NCBI RefSeq assembly: GCF_014279595.1
Contig: NZ_CP047943.1
Span: 434,001 to 498,000, forward strand
Source of the DNA: Synechococcus sp. RS9909
Lineage (GTDB): Bacteria; Cyanobacteriota; Cyanobacteriia; PCC-6307; Cyanobiaceae
Direction of reading: 5' to 3'
DNA length: 64,000 nucleotides
Position numbers and translations under genes: made by a program. Under the pieces are notes generated by a model that searched no databases, had not been told where the DNA came from, and saw only the letters and a program-made list of their open reading frames with translations. Below, piece after piece: positions 46,453 to 57,631 of the stretch (position 1 is the first letter of the stretch; each line of letters starts with the position of its first letter).

Positions 46453-47652
46453 TCACTCGATGATCTTGGACACCACGCCGGCACCGATGGTGCGGCCACC
46501 TTCGCGAATGGCGAAGCGCATGCCCTGCTCAATGGCGACGGGGCAGATCAGTTCGCCGGTCATCTTGATGCGGTCACCGGGCATCACCATTTCCACATCG
46601 CTGCCATCGTCAGCGGTGAAGGCGGTGATCTGACCGGTCACATCCGTGGTGCGGATGTAGAACTGCGGGCGGTAACCCGCGAAGAAGGGGGTGTGACGAC
46701 CACCTTCTTCTTTCTTGAGCACATACACCTCACCCTCGAACTTGGTGTGGGGGGTGATGGAGCCAGGCTTCACGAGCACCATGCCGCGCTCGATGTCTTC
46801 TTTCTGGATGCCGCGGAGGAGCAGACCGACGTTGTCGCCAGCCATGCCCTCATCGAGAAGCTTGCGGAACATCTCCACACCGGTGACGGTGGTTTTGCGG
46901 GTGTCCTTGATGCCGACGATTTCGATTTCCTCGCCTACCTTGACCTTTCCGCGCTCGATCCGGCCGGTGGCTACGGTGCCGCGACCGGTGATGGAGAACA
47001 CGTCTTCCACGGCCATCAGGAAGGGCTTGTCAATCTCCCTCTCAGGCTCGGGGATGTTTTCGTCAACGGCTTTCATCAGCTCGTCGATCTTGGCTTCCCA
47101 CTCGGCGTCGCCTTCGAGGGCCTTCAGGCCAGAGACCTGCACGACGGGGATGTCATCGCCGGGGAAGTCGTAGCTGGAGAGTAGTTCGCGGATTTCCAGT
47201 TCCACCAGTTCGATGATCTCCTCATCGTCGACCATGTCGCACTTGTTCAGTGCCACGACCAGGGCGGGCACGCCGACCTGCTTGGCCAGGAGGATGTGCT
47301 CCTTGGTCTGCGCCATCGGGCCATCGGTGGCGGCGCACACGAGGATGGCGCCATCCATCTGGGCGGCACCGGTGATCATGTTCTTCACGTAGTCCGCGTG
47401 ACCAGGGCAGTCCACGTGGGCGTAGTGACGGGTGTCCGTCTCGTACTCAACGTGGGCCGTGTTGATGGTGATGCCACGCTCACGCTCCTCGGGAGCACCA
47501 TCGATGTCGGCATAGTCCTGTTTCTTGGCCATACCCTTCTTGGCGAGCACGTTGGTGATCGCAGCGGTGAGGGTGGTTTTGCCGTGGTCAACGTGGCCGA
47601 TGGTGCCGATGTTGACGTGGGGCTTGTTCCTTTCGAACTTCTCGCGAGCCAT
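46453..47652 (-). CDS. tuf: Elongation factor Tu
   Basis: A 399-residue EF-Tu, the GTPase that brings aminoacyl-tRNA to the ribosome. GTPase motifs are GHVDHGKTT (19-27), DCPGH and NKCD, followed by two beta-barrel domains with normal EF-Tu sequence ([13 protein letters not shown]). It lies between fusA (42 bp upstream) and rpsJ. Confidence 0.98.
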   Translation of the reverse strand: MAREKFERNKPHVNIGTIGHVDHGKTTLTAAITNVLAKKGMAKKQDYADIDGAPEERERGITINTAHVEYETDTRHYAHVDCPGHADYVKNMITGAAQMDGAILVCAATDGPMAQTKEHILLAKQVGVPALVVALNKCDMVDDEEIIELVELEIRELLSSYDFPGDDIPVVQVSGLKALEGDAEWEAKIDELMKAVDENIPEPEREIDKPFLMAVEDVFSITGRGTVATGRIERGKVKVGEEIEIVGIKDTRKTTVTGVEMFRKLLDEGMAGDNVGLLLRGIQKEDIERGMVLVKPGSITPHTKFEGEVYVLKKEEGGRHTPFFAGYRPQFYIRTTDVTGQITAFTADDGSDVEMVMPGDRIKMTGELICPVAIEQGMRFAIREGGRTIGAGVVSKIIE

Positions 47653-47694
47653 TGTGGTTAAAGAATCGGGGGTGGAATTAGGGTTGGGTAGAGA

Positions 47695-49770
47695 TCAGGA
47701 ATTGCCCTGATTCTTGGAGATGATGGCTTCAGCGACGTTGCGAGGAACATCCTCGTAGTGGCTGAATTCCATCGAGAAGATACCCCGACCCTGGGTCATG
47801 GATCGGAGCTCAGTGGCGTAGCCGAACATTTCGGCCAAGGGCACCTTGGCCGAGACCTTTGACGTGCCATCGTCAATGGCCTGACCTTCAACCTGTCCCC
47901 GACGGGATGACAGGTCGCCGATGATCGAGCCGAGGAAATCCTCGGGGATCTCGACCTCGACCTTCATCATCGGTTCAAGCAGCACGGGATTGCACTTCTT
48001 CACCGCATCTTTGAAGGCCATGGAGCCGGCAATTTTGAACGCCATTTCCGACGAGTCCACATCGTGGTAAGACCCGTCCACCATGGTGACTCTGACGTCG
48101 ATCATGGGGAATCCAGCGATGACGCCGGATTCACAGGTTTCCTTCATGCCCATTTCTGAGGGCTTGATGAATTCCTTGGGAACGACACCGCCAACAATTT
48201 TATTGACGAACTCAAAGCCAGACTCGGGTTCGCCGGGCTCCATTTCGATTACCACGTGGCCGTACTGGCCCTTACCGCCGGTCTGGCGGGAGAACTTGCC
48301 TTCACCCCGTGCTGAGGCGCGAATCGTTTCGCGGTACGACACCTGTGGTGCGCCGATGTTGGCTTCCACCTTGAATTCCCGCAGCATGCGATCCACAAGG
48401 ATTTCCAGGTGAAGTTCTCCCATGCCGGCAATCACGGTCTGGCCGGTTTCAGCGTCGGTGTTGACACGGAATGTGGGGTCTTCTTCGGCGAGGGCCACCA
48501 GGGCCTTCGACAGCTTCTCCATGTCGCCCTTGGTTTTGGGTTCCACGGCCACCGAGATCACCGGCTCGGGCACGAACAGGGTCTCGAGAACGATGGGATC
48601 GTCCGCTGCACAGAGGGTGTCGCCGGTGGTGGTGGCTTTCAAGCCCAGAACGGCTCCAAGGTCACCGGCGCGCAGTTCATCCACCTCTTCCCGATCGTCT
48701 GCTTTCAGCACCACCAGGCGGGAGATGCGTTCCTTTTCCCCTTTAGTGGAGTTGAGCACGTAGCTGCCCTTCTCCAGCACGCCGGAATACATCCGCACGA
48801 AGGTGAGCTTGCCGTAGGGATCGGCCATCACCTTGAAGGCCAAGGCACTGAATGGAGCCTTGTCGTCGGAAGGGCGAACCGCTTCCTTGCCGTCGGGCAG
48901 CACGCCCTGGATGGGCGGCACATCCACGGGGGCGGGCAGGTAATCGACCACGGCGTCGAGCACCAGCTGCACGCCTTTGTTCTTGAAGGCGGAGCCACAG
49001 AGCATGGGCACCAGCCCATGCTTCAGTACACCAATGCGGATTCCGCTCTTGAGTTCCTCGTCGCTGAGTTCACCCGTTTCCAGGAACTTCTCGATCAAAG
49101 CCTCATCGGTTTCCGCAACGGCTTCCATCAAGGTGTTGCGCCACTCCGCAACTTCGTCGGCCATGTCTGCGGGGACATCGGTGATTTCGATGTCTTTCCC
49201 TAAATCATCTTTGTAGATGTAAGCCTTGTTGGCGACGAGATCAATGATGCCGCTCAGGTCACCTTCAGCACCGATCGGAAGCTGGATCGGCACCGCATTC
49301 GCCTTGAGGCGATCCTTGATCTGACCATGCACCTTGAGGAAATCAGCGCCGGTGCGGTCCATCTTGTTGACGAACACCATGCGGGGCACGGAGTAGCGAT
49401 CGGCCTGGCGCCAGACGGTTTCCGACTGGGGCTGCACGCCACCCACGGCGCAGAACACAGCGATCACACCATCGAGAACACGCATGGAGCGCTCCACCTC
49501 AATGGTGAAGTCCACGTGTCCGGGAGTATCAATGATATTGATTCTGTGGTCTTTCCAACTGGTGGAGATGGCGGCCGCAGTGATGGTGATTCCGCGTTCG
49601 CGCTCCTGGGCCATCCAGTCGGTGACGGCGGCGCCATCGTGCACCTCACCAATCTTGTGCACCACCCCGGAATAGAACAGGATTCGTTCGGTGGTGGTGG
49701 TTTTGCCGGCGTCGATATGGGCGGCGATACCGATATTTCTGACGCGTTCCAGGGGAAAGGCGCGAGCCAC
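47695..49770 (-). CDS. fusA: Elongation factor G
   Basis: A 691-residue EF-G, the translocation GTPase. The P-loop is [15 protein letters not shown] (17-31), then [13 protein letters not shown], and domains II-V to the normal C-terminus. The start codon is GTG at 49770. It lies 87 bp after rpsG in the str operon. Confidence 0.98.
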   Translation of the reverse strand: MARAFPLERVRNIGIAAHIDAGKTTTTERILFYSGVVHKIGEVHDGAAVTDWMAQERERGITITAAAISTSWKDHRINIIDTPGHVDFTIEVERSMRVLDGVIAVFCAVGGVQPQSETVWRQADRYSVPRMVFVNKMDRTGADFLKVHGQIKDRLKANAVPIQLPIGAEGDLSGIIDLVANKAYIYKDDLGKDIEITDVPADMADEVAEWRNTLMEAVAETDEALIEKFLETGELSDEELKSGIRIGVLKHGLVPMLCGSAFKNKGVQLVLDAVVDYLPAPVDVPPIQGVLPDGKEAVRPSDDKAPFSALAFKVMADPYGKLTFVRMYSGVLEKGSYVLNSTKGEKERISRLVVLKADDREEVDELRAGDLGAVLGLKATTTGDTLCAADDPIVLETLFVPEPVISVAVEPKTKGDMEKLSKALVALAEEDPTFRVNTDAETGQTVIAGMGELHLEILVDRMLREFKVEANIGAPQVSYRETIRASARGEGKFSRQTGGKGQYGHVVIEMEPGEPESGFEFVNKIVGGVVPKEFIKPSEMGMKETCESGVIAGFPMIDVRVTMVDGSYHDVDSSEMAFKIAGSMAFKDAVKKCNPVLLEPMMKVEVEIPEDFLGSIIGDLSSRRGQVEGQAIDDGTSKVSAKVPLAEMFGYATELRSMTQGRGIFSMEFSHYEDVPRNVAEAIISKNQGNS

Positions 49771-49857
49771 AGGATACTCCGGGTTGGGGCGTTAAAAGGC
49801 GGGTGAGACTCTACAGGTCCGCCCTGAACAGGCGAGAGCTGGCAGGGCGACGCTGAG

Positions 49858-50328
49858 TCAGTAGCGGTAGTGGGCGAAGGCCTTGTTGGCTTCAGCCATC
49901 TTGTGGGTCTCTTCCCGCTTGCGAACGGCGTTGCCCGACTCATTCGCCGCATCCATCAGCTCACCGGCCAGCTTCTGGGCCATGCTGCGGCCGTTGCGGG
50001 AGCGGGAGAAATTGACCAGCCAGCGCAGGGCCATGGCAGTGCCCCGCTCCTGGCGCACTTCCATCGGCACCTGGTAGGTGGCACCACCGACACGGCGGGC
50101 TCGGACTTCCACCAGGGGGGTGGCGTTCTTCACCGCGGTTTCGAACAGCTCAAGGGGATCGCCGCCGGTGCGCTCTCCGATCAGGCCGAAGGCGTCGGAC
50201 AGGATCCGCTGGGCCGTCGACTTTTTGCCGTGCTTCATTAGGCGGGCCACCATCATCGTGGCCAGGCGGCTGTTGAACTGGGGATCGGGAAGGATCGGGC
50301 GCTTTTCGGCAGCGTTGCGGCGGGACAT
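49858..50328 (-). CDS. rpsG: 30S ribosomal protein S7
   Basis: A 156-residue S7 protein, full length ([52 protein letters not shown]-type central segment). It binds the 3' major domain of 16S rRNA. It lies between rpsL and fusA. Confidence 0.98.
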   Translation of the reverse strand: MSRRNAAEKRPILPDPQFNSRLATMMVARLMKHGKKSTAQRILSDAFGLIGERTGGDPLELFETAVKNATPLVEVRARRVGGATYQVPMEVRQERGTAMALRWLVNFSRSRNGRSMAQKLAGELMDAANESGNAVRKREETHKMAEANKAFAHYRY

Positions 50329-50411
50329 GAACCGTTAAGGAAGAGGAGGGGATGGACGGGAAAAACGAGAACGCGACAGCAGATCAATGGGCTTGCGTAA
50401 GGCCCGACTGA

Positions 50412-50786
50412 TCACTCCTTCGGAGTCTTGGCGCCGTACTTAGAGCGCGATTGACGGCGATCCTTCACGCCGGCCGTATCCAGCGTTCCACGGATGATGT
50501 GATAACGAACGCCGGGCAGATCCTTCACACGACCGCCGCGGATCAGCACTACGGAGTGTTCCTGCAGGTTGTGACCGATGCCGCCGATGTAGGCCGTGAC
50601 TTCGAAACCGGAGGTCAGGCGCACACGGGCCACCTTGCGCAGCGCCGAATTGGGCTTTTTCGGAGTGGAGGTATAGACGCGGGTGCACACACCACGGCGC
50701 TCAGGGCAGGCCCGCAGGGCCGGCGATTTGGTCTTCGCCTTGAGGCTCTGACGCTCGTGACGGATCAGTTGTTGGATGGTTGGCAT
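50412..50786 (-). CDS. rpsL: 30S ribosomal protein S12
   Basis: A 124-residue S12 protein. The conserved [14 protein letters not shown] and [17 protein letters not shown] segments surround the decoding site where streptomycin-resistance mutations fall. ATG 50786 ([11 protein letters not shown]) is the universal start; the open frame upstream of it is not used. It is the first gene of the str operon. Confidence 0.98.
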   Translation of the reverse strand: MPTIQQLIRHERQSLKAKTKSPALRACPERRGVCTRVYTSTPKKPNSALRKVARVRLTSGFEVTAYIGGIGHNLQEHSVVLIRGGRVKDLPGVRYHIIRGTLDTAGVKDRRQSRSKYGAKTPKE

Positions 50787-50861
50787 CGACGGTCGGGTTG
50801 CGGCCGGAGACCCGACCTGATTCGACAATCCACAACCATACCGGGTCGCCTGCCCCGCGCT

Positions 50862-51188
50862 TCAGAGCCGGGTGAAGGCACTGCCGCAGGGGCAGCAACG
50901 GATGCCGGTGCGGGCGGTCACCAGGAAACCGCCGCCACTGAGGTCGCCGCGATAATCCAGGCACAGCCCTTCCAGAACCTGGGCCTGGCTGCTGGGAGCG
51001 TGCAGGGTGATGCCGTCCGCCCGGGCAATCGGCTGCCCGCCCATCGGTCCCGGTTGCAGGCGGATCACATGCTCTTCACAGCTGCCGCTCACCAGGTCGA
51101 GGTGCATCTGGCCGGGGGTGCCGGCCGCTGCGGCCTGACGACCCAGCTCTGCAGCGGCGGCAGGGGTAATCAGCAGGTTGGCACCCAT
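50862..51188 (-). CDS. IscA/HesB-like iron-sulfur assembly protein
   Basis: A 108-residue A-type carrier-like protein. The C-terminal CCPCGSAF matches the paired-cysteine end of IscA/HesB, and Cys36 in SGSCEEH sits where the first cluster ligand is expected. The glycine-rich loop around that cysteine is changed from the usual GGCSG, so it is a diverged member. It lies upstream of the str operon on the same strand, 75 bp from rpsL. Confidence 0.72.
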   Translation of the reverse strand: MGANLLITPAAAAELGRQAAAAGTPGQMHLDLVSGSCEEHVIRLQPGPMGGQPIARADGITLHAPSSQAQVLEGLCLDYRGDLSGGGFLVTARTGIRCCPCGSAFTRL

Positions 51189-51216
51189 GGAATCGTCAAC
51201 TCAGCTGGGGATTCCA

Positions 51217-52914
51217 TCACTCTGGCACCAGCCCCAGGGCGTTCTGCACCCGGGGCGGGAAGGAGCGCCCTGTCATCACCAGTTGGTTGGCGACGAGCAG
51301 GGAGGTGGAGCTGCCGCCATCCAGATTCAGCGCATCTCCGAGGCCGAGTTGCTGGAGGGCAAGGCTGGTCTCCAGCAGGGTGGGATCGCTGCCTCTGGCG
51401 CCTTCGATCGTCATCAACCAGAGCCGCTGCTGATCCTGAGCCACGACCGTCCGGGGGGCCCGCAGCGCCATGAATCCCGCGCTGAAGCCCTCCTGGCGTC
51501 CGTTGAGCACGACCCGGCCGTTGCTGAGCAGCAGTGGACCGCCGCCGAGCACCTGGGACCGCTCACCGAGGGGAGCGGAACTGCTGACCTTGATCTCCAC
51601 CGCGTCATCCAGGCCTGCCGGTAGCGGGGCGCCGCCCCGGGCGACGATCAGATCGGTGCCGCTGGCCAGGGGGACGCCACGGGCCAGTTCGGCTCTGCTG
51701 TGGAGGGCGACGACACGGCCTGCGCGCACGCTCAGCGCCTGCTCTTCGCCGCTGAGAGCGCGGTAATAAGGACCCCAGGCTCGGGTGTAGCGACTCAGGC
51801 CCCGTTGCACGAAGCCGCTGTTGAGCAGTCCCAGACCCCAGCGTTCCCCGCCGGAAAGGATGAGTTCCTGATTGAGGCGCAGCCGACCGAACGCGAGGCG
51901 CTCGCCGGGATCCCAGCCAATGGCGCCCCGATTGAGGATCGGCCCGGAAAGCCAGGAGCCGTTGAGGCGCACCGCCCCGAGGGGCAATTGACGCACCCGG
52001 TTGAAGAAACCACCGTTCACGGCCACCAGGGCGCCGGCCGGTTGGGCCAACTGGTTCAGGAAGCGCAGCCCCTGCTGGGCCTGCGTGGGCGCCAGGGGGA
52101 GCAGGCGGAGCCCCTGGCCCTGGGGAACCGTGCCGGCCCGATACACGGTGAGGGGTTTGACGCCGACGGTGACCGTGCGTCGATCGAGCACAAGCCCGCG
52201 GCTGATCAGGGATTGGACCGCTGGGCTCATCAGGGCGGTCGCCAGGCGGTCGATGCCCTGGCTGCGGTTGCCTTCACCCCCGGCAGAGACGCCATCGAGA
52301 ACGATGCGCCAGGGATCGGCCAGGGTGAGGGTGGCGAGAGCCTGGCCCTGGCCGGGTAAGGCCAGTTGGGACCGCTGGCGCTGGATCCGCAGCCCCATGC
52401 CGCGCAGTTGGCCGGCCTGGGTGGGCGTCGTGCTGACGCCAAGCACCAGATCATTGCCGAGGCGCTGCACCAGGGCCGGGCCGCTGAGATCCAGAACCAG
52501 CCGATTGGCGGTGCTGCCCTTGCCCCGTCGCAGCTGCTGCACCCGGGGCGCGGGGAGTGAGACCCTCAGGCTGCGGCTCGAGCGGCTGGTCTGCACGCCG
52601 GTGGAGTCCAGCCACCCGGCGACCTCGATCGCCACTTCATCCTCGAGGCTGCGTTGCGGCAGAGAGCTGAGCGTTGCTTTGCGGCCATACCACTCCAGCA
52701 GTTCGCCCCGATCGGACTGGGTGCGTGCAAAACCGAACTGGCTGATCAGAAGATCTAACGGCAGCCAGAGTTGCTCGGGCCGCCGGTTGTCGCTTCCGAC
52801 CCAAAGCCAGGCTGCCTCGAGGTCATGACCACCGATCCGGATGCGATCGCCGCGCTGCGATGGGGAGAGCCGCACCTCGGCGATGGGGCTGGGTGGTGGC
52901 GGCAGATCGACCAT
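51217..52914 (-). CDS. Phosphodiester glycosidase (NAGPA-like) family protein
   Basis: A 565-residue protein. The C-terminal part (from about residue 300) has the NAGPA/exopolysaccharide phosphodiester-glycosidase pattern: VAVNGGFFNRVRQLPLGAV, VLGGGPLLLSNGRVVL, and GDALNLDGGSSTSLLV. The N-terminal half (about 1-270) looks beta-rich, like an AMIN or copper-amine-oxidase-N-type wall-binding region. No clear signal peptide is seen at this start. It may act on surface polysaccharide. It is divergent from glsF and 29 bp upstream of the IscA-like gene. Confidence 0.75.
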   Translation of the reverse strand: MVDLPPPPSPIAEVRLSPSQRGDRIRIGGHDLEAAWLWVGSDNRRPEQLWLPLDLLISQFGFARTQSDRGELLEWYGRKATLSSLPQRSLEDEVAIEVAGWLDSTGVQTSRSSRSLRVSLPAPRVQQLRRGKGSTANRLVLDLSGPALVQRLGNDLVLGVSTTPTQAGQLRGMGLRIQRQRSQLALPGQGQALATLTLADPWRIVLDGVSAGGEGNRSQGIDRLATALMSPAVQSLISRGLVLDRRTVTVGVKPLTVYRAGTVPQGQGLRLLPLAPTQAQQGLRFLNQLAQPAGALVAVNGGFFNRVRQLPLGAVRLNGSWLSGPILNRGAIGWDPGERLAFGRLRLNQELILSGGERWGLGLLNSGFVQRGLSRYTRAWGPYYRALSGEEQALSVRAGRVVALHSRAELARGVPLASGTDLIVARGGAPLPAGLDDAVEIKVSSSAPLGERSQVLGGGPLLLSNGRVVLNGRQEGFSAGFMALRAPRTVVAQDQQRLWLMTIEGARGSDPTLLETSLALQQLGLGDALNLDGGSSTSLLVANQLVMTGRSFPPRVQNALGLVPE

Positions 52915-52915
52915 C

Positions 52916-52950
52916 GCGCAGACGCTAACCCCGTGGCGCAGACGCTAGCC
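52916..52950. repeat. Two direct repeats in the glsF upstream region
   Basis: GCGCAGACGCTA followed by A/G and CCC occurs at 52916-52930 and again at 52936-52950, 20 bp apart centre to centre, in the spacer between the divergent glycosidase gene and glsF. The spacing of two helical turns fits a tandem protein-binding site, but no known factor motif (for example NtcA GTA-N8-TAC) is present. Confidence 0.5.
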
Positions 52951-53005
52951 CGGTCTTTGGGGCTGCACCGTGCCTCCTTAAGATCTGAGATCGCGTCGAT
53001 GGGTT

Positions 53006-56000
53006 ATGACACACCTCACAGGCTCTTCCTGGCCCCATTCCGACAGCCGCGCTCCGGCTGCCGTGGCTGGTGAGAAGGATGCCTGTGGTGTGGGCTTCCT
53101 CGCCAATCTTGAGGGTGTCGCCAGCCACTGGCTCCTGGAGCAGGCGCTGCGCGGGCTGGGTTGCATGGAGCACCGTGGCGGCTGCGGCGGCGATGGGGAC
53201 TCAGGTGATGGCGCCGGTGTGCTCTGCGGCATCCCATGGCCCTATCTGGAGGCGGTGTGGCCTGAGGCGGCAGCCGTGGAGACGCCACGCGGCCTGGGCA
53301 TGCTCTTCATGCCAATCGATCCGGAGCGGCGCGCTGAGGCGCAGCGTTTTGCGGAACAGGAGGCTGCGGCCCTCGGTCTCCGCTCCAGTGGCTGGCGAGA
53401 GGTTCCTGTCGATTCCCTGGTTTTAGGGCCCCTGGCGCGGGAGACCGCCCCCAGCATTGTTCAGTGGTTGTTGTGTGGCGGCAGTGATGGCGACGCCCTG
53501 GAGGCGCTGCTGTTCCGCCTCCGCCGTCGCATTGGTGAGCGCGCACGTCAGGCCTGGGGTGCGGAGGCCGCTCGCGACCTCTACATCGCCTCCCTGAGCT
53601 CCCGCACCGTTGTTTACAAGGGGATGGTGCGCTCGGAGGTGCTGGCAGCCTTTTACGCCGACCTTCGGGATCCCCGTTTTGCGGTCAGCTTTGCAGTCTA
53701 TCACCGGCGCTTCAGCACCAACACCCTGCCGCGTTGGCCCCTGGCGCAACCGATGCGCCTGTTGGGACACAACGGTGAAATCAACACGCTGCTGGGCAAT
53801 CTGAACTGGGCCCGCGCTTCAGAAGCTCATCTTGAGGATGTGTGGGGTGATGCGGCTGCCGATCTCAATCCGGTGGTGAATCCCGCTTTCAGTGATTCCG
53901 CCAATCTCGATGCCACCCTCGAGCTGCTGGTTCGCAGTGGTCGTTCGATCACCGACAGCCTGATCACTCTGGTGCCGGAAGCGTTCCGCCATCAACCCGA
54001 GCTGGAGCATCGCCCGGCGGTGCGAGCGATGTATGAGTTCAATGCCGGTTTGCAGGAGCCATGGGACGGCCCGGCGTTGCTGGTGTTCGCCGATGGTAAG
54101 CGGGTCGGCGCCACGCTGGATCGCAATGGCCTGCGGCCCGCGCGTTACTGCATCACCGACGATGGCTTTGTGGTGATGGGTTCCGAAACCGGCGTCGTTG
54201 ATCTCAGTGGGAAAACTGTGATCAGTCGTGGTCGACTCGGGCCTGGGCAGATGCTGGCGGTGGATCTCGAGCGCGGCGAGCTGCTGGAGAACTGGGCGGT
54301 GAAAGAGGATGCGGCCGCTCGCCATCCCTATGCCCAGTGGCTGGAGCAGCACCGCCGCAATCTGGCGCCCCAGCCCTGGAGCAACGACCAGCAGCTGGCT
54401 GATCTCGATCTGCTGCGGTTGCAGACGGCCACCGGATTCACGGCCGAGGATCTGGAACTGGTGATCGAAGACATGGCGGGCGCCGCGAAGGAGCCCACCT
54501 ACTGCATGGGGGATGACATCCCACTGGCGGTGCTCTCCGACAAGCCCCATCTCCTCTACGACTACTTCAAACAGCGGTTCGCCCAGGTCACCAACCCGCC
54601 GATCGACCCCCTGCGGGAACAACTGGTGATGAGCCTGGAGATGTATCTGGGGGAACGTCGTCCGGCGCTCCGCCCTCAGCCCGAGGCCGCCGCCCTCGTC
54701 CATCTCGATTCGCCGGTGCTGAATGAAGCGGAGCTCGAGGCGATTGCCCATCAAGGATTGCCCTGCACTTCGCTCTCCACCCAGTTCGATCCCGCCGCCT
54801 CACTCGATGGGCTCGAGAAGGCGCTGGATCGGCTCTGCGCTGCGGCATCCGCTGCGGTGGAGGCGGGATCTCAGATCCTGGTGCTGAGTGATCGCCATGG
54901 CCTGGCCGGTGCTCCCGCCCATCCAGCAGCCACCGCCGCCTCCCTGCCACCGCTGCTTGCGGTTGGGGCTGTGCACCATCACCTCCTCCGCGCCGGACAG
55001 CGCCTGCGCTGTTCCCTGGTGGTGGACACCGCCCAGTGCTGGAGCACCCACCATCTCGCCTGTCTGATCGGCTACGGCGCCAGTGCCGTCTGTCCTTGGC
55101 TCACCTGGGAGACAACGCGCCACTGGTTGGCCCATCCCAAGACTCAGAAACGGATCGAGCAGGGCAAGCTGCCGTCCCTGACTGCCGCCAAGGCCCAGGC
55201 GAATGTGCGGCTGGCTCTGGAGAACGGTCTGCGCAAGATCCTCTCCAAGATCGGGATTTCTCTGCTCGCCAGTTATCACGGCGCCCAGATCTTTGAGGCC
55301 ATTGGCCTCGGTGCCGATGTGATCGATCGCGCTTTCTCCGGCACCACCAGCCGGGTGGCCGGGCTTTCACTCCAGGAGTTGGCTCGCGAGACCCTGCTGT
55401 TGCACGCCAAGGCGTTTCCCGAGCTCAATCGCAGCAAGCTCGAGTTCATGGGCTTCGTGCAGTACCGCACCGGCGGGGAATACCACCTCAACAGTCCGGA
55501 GATGGCCAAGGCCCTGCACAAGGCGGTGCATGAAGGACCGGGTTATGACCATTTCTCCACCTATCGGACCCTGTTGGAGAACCGGCCGGTGACGGCGTTG
55601 CGGGATCTGCTCGAGTTCAAGCCGGCCACCACACCGCTGCCCCTCGATCAGGTGGAGAGTGTGGACAGCATCTGTGCCCGCTTCTGCACCGGTGGCATGA
55701 GTCTCGGGGCACTGTCGAGGGAGGCCCATGAAGTGCTGGCGGTGGCGATGAATCGCATCGGCGGCAAGAGCAACAGTGGTGAGGGGGGTGAAGATCCAGC
55801 GCGCTTCAAGGTGTTGAACGACGTTGACGCGGCCGGCCACTCCACCACCCTGCCCGCGATCCAGGGACTCCGGAACGGTGACACCGCCTGTTCGGCGATC
55901 AAGCAGATCGCCTCGGGGCGTTTCGGCGTGACGGCGGAGTATCTGCGCAGCGGTAGACAACTGGAGATCAAGGTGGCGCAGGGCGCCAAACCCGGTGAAG

Positions 56001-57613
56001 GGGGCCAGCTGCCTGGACCCAAGGTCGATGCGTACATCGCCTGGCTTCGCAACAGCAAACCGGGCGTGGCCCTGATCTCACCGCCACCCCATCACGACAT
56101 CTATTCCATCGAGGATCTGGCCCAGCTCATTCATGACTTGCATCAGGTGCATCCCAGCGCCAGGGTGTCGGTGAAGCTGGTGGCGGAAATCGGCATCGGC
56201 ACCATCGCCGCCGGTGTGGCGAAGGCCAATGCGGATGTGATCCAGATTTCCGGCCATGACGGTGGCACCGGTGCTTCCCCGTTGAGTTCGATCAAGCATG
56301 CGGGCAGCCCCTGGGAGCTCGGTCTCACCGAGGTGCATCGCAGCCTCATGGAGAACGGTTTGCGGGATCGGGTGCTGCTGCGCGCCGACGGTGGCTTGAA
56401 GACCGGCTGGGATGTGGTGATGGCCGCCCTGCTCGGCGCTGAGGAATACGGCTTCGGTTCGGTGGCGATGATCGCGGAGGGTTGCATCATGGCCAGGGTC
56501 TGTCACACCAACAATTGCCCCGTGGGCGTGGCCACCCAGAAGGAAGCCCTGCGCAAGCGCTTCACCGGTCTGCCGGAGCACGTGGTGAACTTCTTCCTCT
56601 ATGTGGCCGAGGAGGTGCGTCAGTTGCTGAGTGTGCTCGGCGTGGCCCGCCTGGAGGATCTCATCGGTCGCAATGAGCTGCTCCAGCCCCGGCAGGTGGC
56701 ATTGGAGAAAACCGCCGCGCTCGATCTCACCACCCTGTTGGCACCGGTGCCCGGCCATGGTGAGCGCACCTGGTTGCAGCATGCCGCTGAAGCCCATGGC
56801 AATGGCCCGGTTCTGGAGGATCAACTCCTGGCCGATGCCGAGCTGATGGCTGCAATCGAGAGTCACGGTTCGATTCGCCGCAGCCTGGAGATCGTCAACA
56901 CCGATCGCAGCGTTTGTGCGCGCCTGGCCGGTGAGATCGCCGCTCGCCATGGCAATCGGGGCTTCCGAGGCCAGCTGCAGCTCCATTTCCAGGGTGCTGC
57001 CGGTCAGAGCTTCGGCGCTTTTCTGGTGCAGGGCATGGATGTGCGGCTGCAGGGCGAGGCCAATGACTACATCGGCAAAGGCATGAACAGTGGCCGCATC
57101 GTGCTGGTGCCGACGGCCGAGGTCCTCTCCCCCGGCGAGCAGGTGATCATCGGCAACACCTGCCTGTATGGCGCCACTGGAGGCGAGGTGTTCGTGCATG
57201 GTCGCGCCGGGGAGCGCTTCGCTGTGCGCAACAGCGGCGCCCGCACTGTGGTGGAGGGCGCTGGCGATCACTGCTGCGAATACATGACCGGTGGCGTTGT
57301 GGTGGTGCTCGGCAGCACCGGTCGGAACGTCGCCGCGGGCATGACCGGTGGGGTGGCTTTCCTGCTTGATGAGAACGGAGGAGTCGCTGACCGGGTGAAT
57401 CCGGAGATCGTTGAGATCTGCAGCCTCGAGACCGCAGAGCAGGAGGCCGTGCTCAAACCTCTGCTCGAAGCCCATCAAGCCGCAACCGGCAGCGAGAAAG
57501 TCGCGGCGATCTTGTCGGACTGGCCACGCTGGAGGCCACGCTTCAAGCTGCTGGTTCCCCCCAGCGAGAGAGCGGCCATGGGGCTGGTGGATCGCGCGGC
57601 CGTCACGGCCTGA
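53006..57613 (+). CDS. glsF: Ferredoxin-dependent glutamate synthase (Fd-GOGAT)
   Basis: A 1535-residue large glutamate synthase that makes two glutamates from glutamine and 2-oxoglutarate with ferredoxin, the second half of the GS-GOGAT cycle. The glutaminase N-terminal cysteine is C27 after a short propeptide-like stretch (EKDACGVGF). The [3Fe-4S] cluster motif is CIMARVCHTNNC, and the C-terminal beta-helix domain (GEVFVHGRAGERFAVRNSG) is present. The length and the lack of a GltD partner gene point to the ferredoxin form. Confidence 0.97.
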   Translation: MTHLTGSSWPHSDSRAPAAVAGEKDACGVGFLANLEGVASHWLLEQALRGLGCMEHRGGCGGDGDSGDGAGVLCGIPWPYLEAVWPEAAAVETPRGLGMLFMPIDPERRAEAQRFAEQEAAALGLRSSGWREVPVDSLVLGPLARETAPSIVQWLLCGGSDGDALEALLFRLRRRIGERARQAWGAEAARDLYIASLSSRTVVYKGMVRSEVLAAFYADLRDPRFAVSFAVYHRRFSTNTLPRWPLAQPMRLLGHNGEINTLLGNLNWARASEAHLEDVWGDAAADLNPVVNPAFSDSANLDATLELLVRSGRSITDSLITLVPEAFRHQPELEHRPAVRAMYEFNAGLQEPWDGPALLVFADGKRVGATLDRNGLRPARYCITDDGFVVMGSETGVVDLSGKTVISRGRLGPGQMLAVDLERGELLENWAVKEDAAARHPYAQWLEQHRRNLAPQPWSNDQQLADLDLLRLQTATGFTAEDLELVIEDMAGAAKEPTYCMGDDIPLAVLSDKPHLLYDYFKQRFAQVTNPPIDPLREQLVMSLEMYLGERRPALRPQPEAAALVHLDSPVLNEAELEAIAHQGLPCTSLSTQFDPAASLDGLEKALDRLCAAASAAVEAGSQILVLSDRHGLAGAPAHPAATAASLPPLLAVGAVHHHLLRAGQRLRCSLVVDTAQCWSTHHLACLIGYGASAVCPWLTWETTRHWLAHPKTQKRIEQGKLPSLTAAKAQANVRLALENGLRKILSKIGISLLASYHGAQIFEAIGLGADVIDRAFSGTTSRVAGLSLQELARETLLLHAKAFPELNRSKLEFMGFVQYRTGGEYHLNSPEMAKALHKAVHEGPGYDHFSTYRTLLENRPVTALRDLLEFKPATTPLPLDQVESVDSICARFCTGGMSLGALSREAHEVLAVAMNRIGGKSNSGEGGEDPARFKVLNDVDAAGHSTTLPAIQGLRNGDTACSAIKQIASGRFGVTAEYLRSGRQLEIKVAQGAKPGEGGQLPGPKVDAYIAWLRNSKPGVALISPPPHHDIYSIEDLAQLIHDLHQVHPSARVSVKLVAEIGIGTIAAGVAKANADVIQISGHDGGTGASPLSSIKHAGSPWELGLTEVHRSLMENGLRDRVLLRADGGLKTGWDVVMAALLGAEEYGFGSVAMIAEGCIMARVCHTNNCPVGVATQKEALRKRFTGLPEHVVNFFLYVAEEVRQLLSVLGVARLEDLIGRNELLQPRQVALEKTAALDLTTLLAPVPGHGERTWLQHAAEAHGNGPVLEDQLLADAELMAAIESHGSIRRSLEIVNTDRSVCARLAGEIAARHGNRGFRGQLQLHFQGAAGQSFGAFLVQGMDVRLQGEANDYIGKGMNSGRIVLVPTAEVLSPGEQVIIGNTCLYGATGGEVFVHGRAGERFAVRNSGARTVVEGAGDHCCEYMTGGVVVVLGSTGRNVAAGMTGGVAFLLDENGGVADRVNPEIVEICSLETAEQEAVLKPLLEAHQAATGSEKVAAILSDWPRWRPRFKLLVPPSERAAMGLVDRAAVTA

Positions 57614-57631
57614 TCGGCCAGGCTCCTCACC

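Noticed and set aside
52915-53005. NtcA site or glnA-type RNA upstream of glsF
   Set aside because: No GTA-N8-TAC and no glnA-RNA-like core could be found; only the direct repeats remain.
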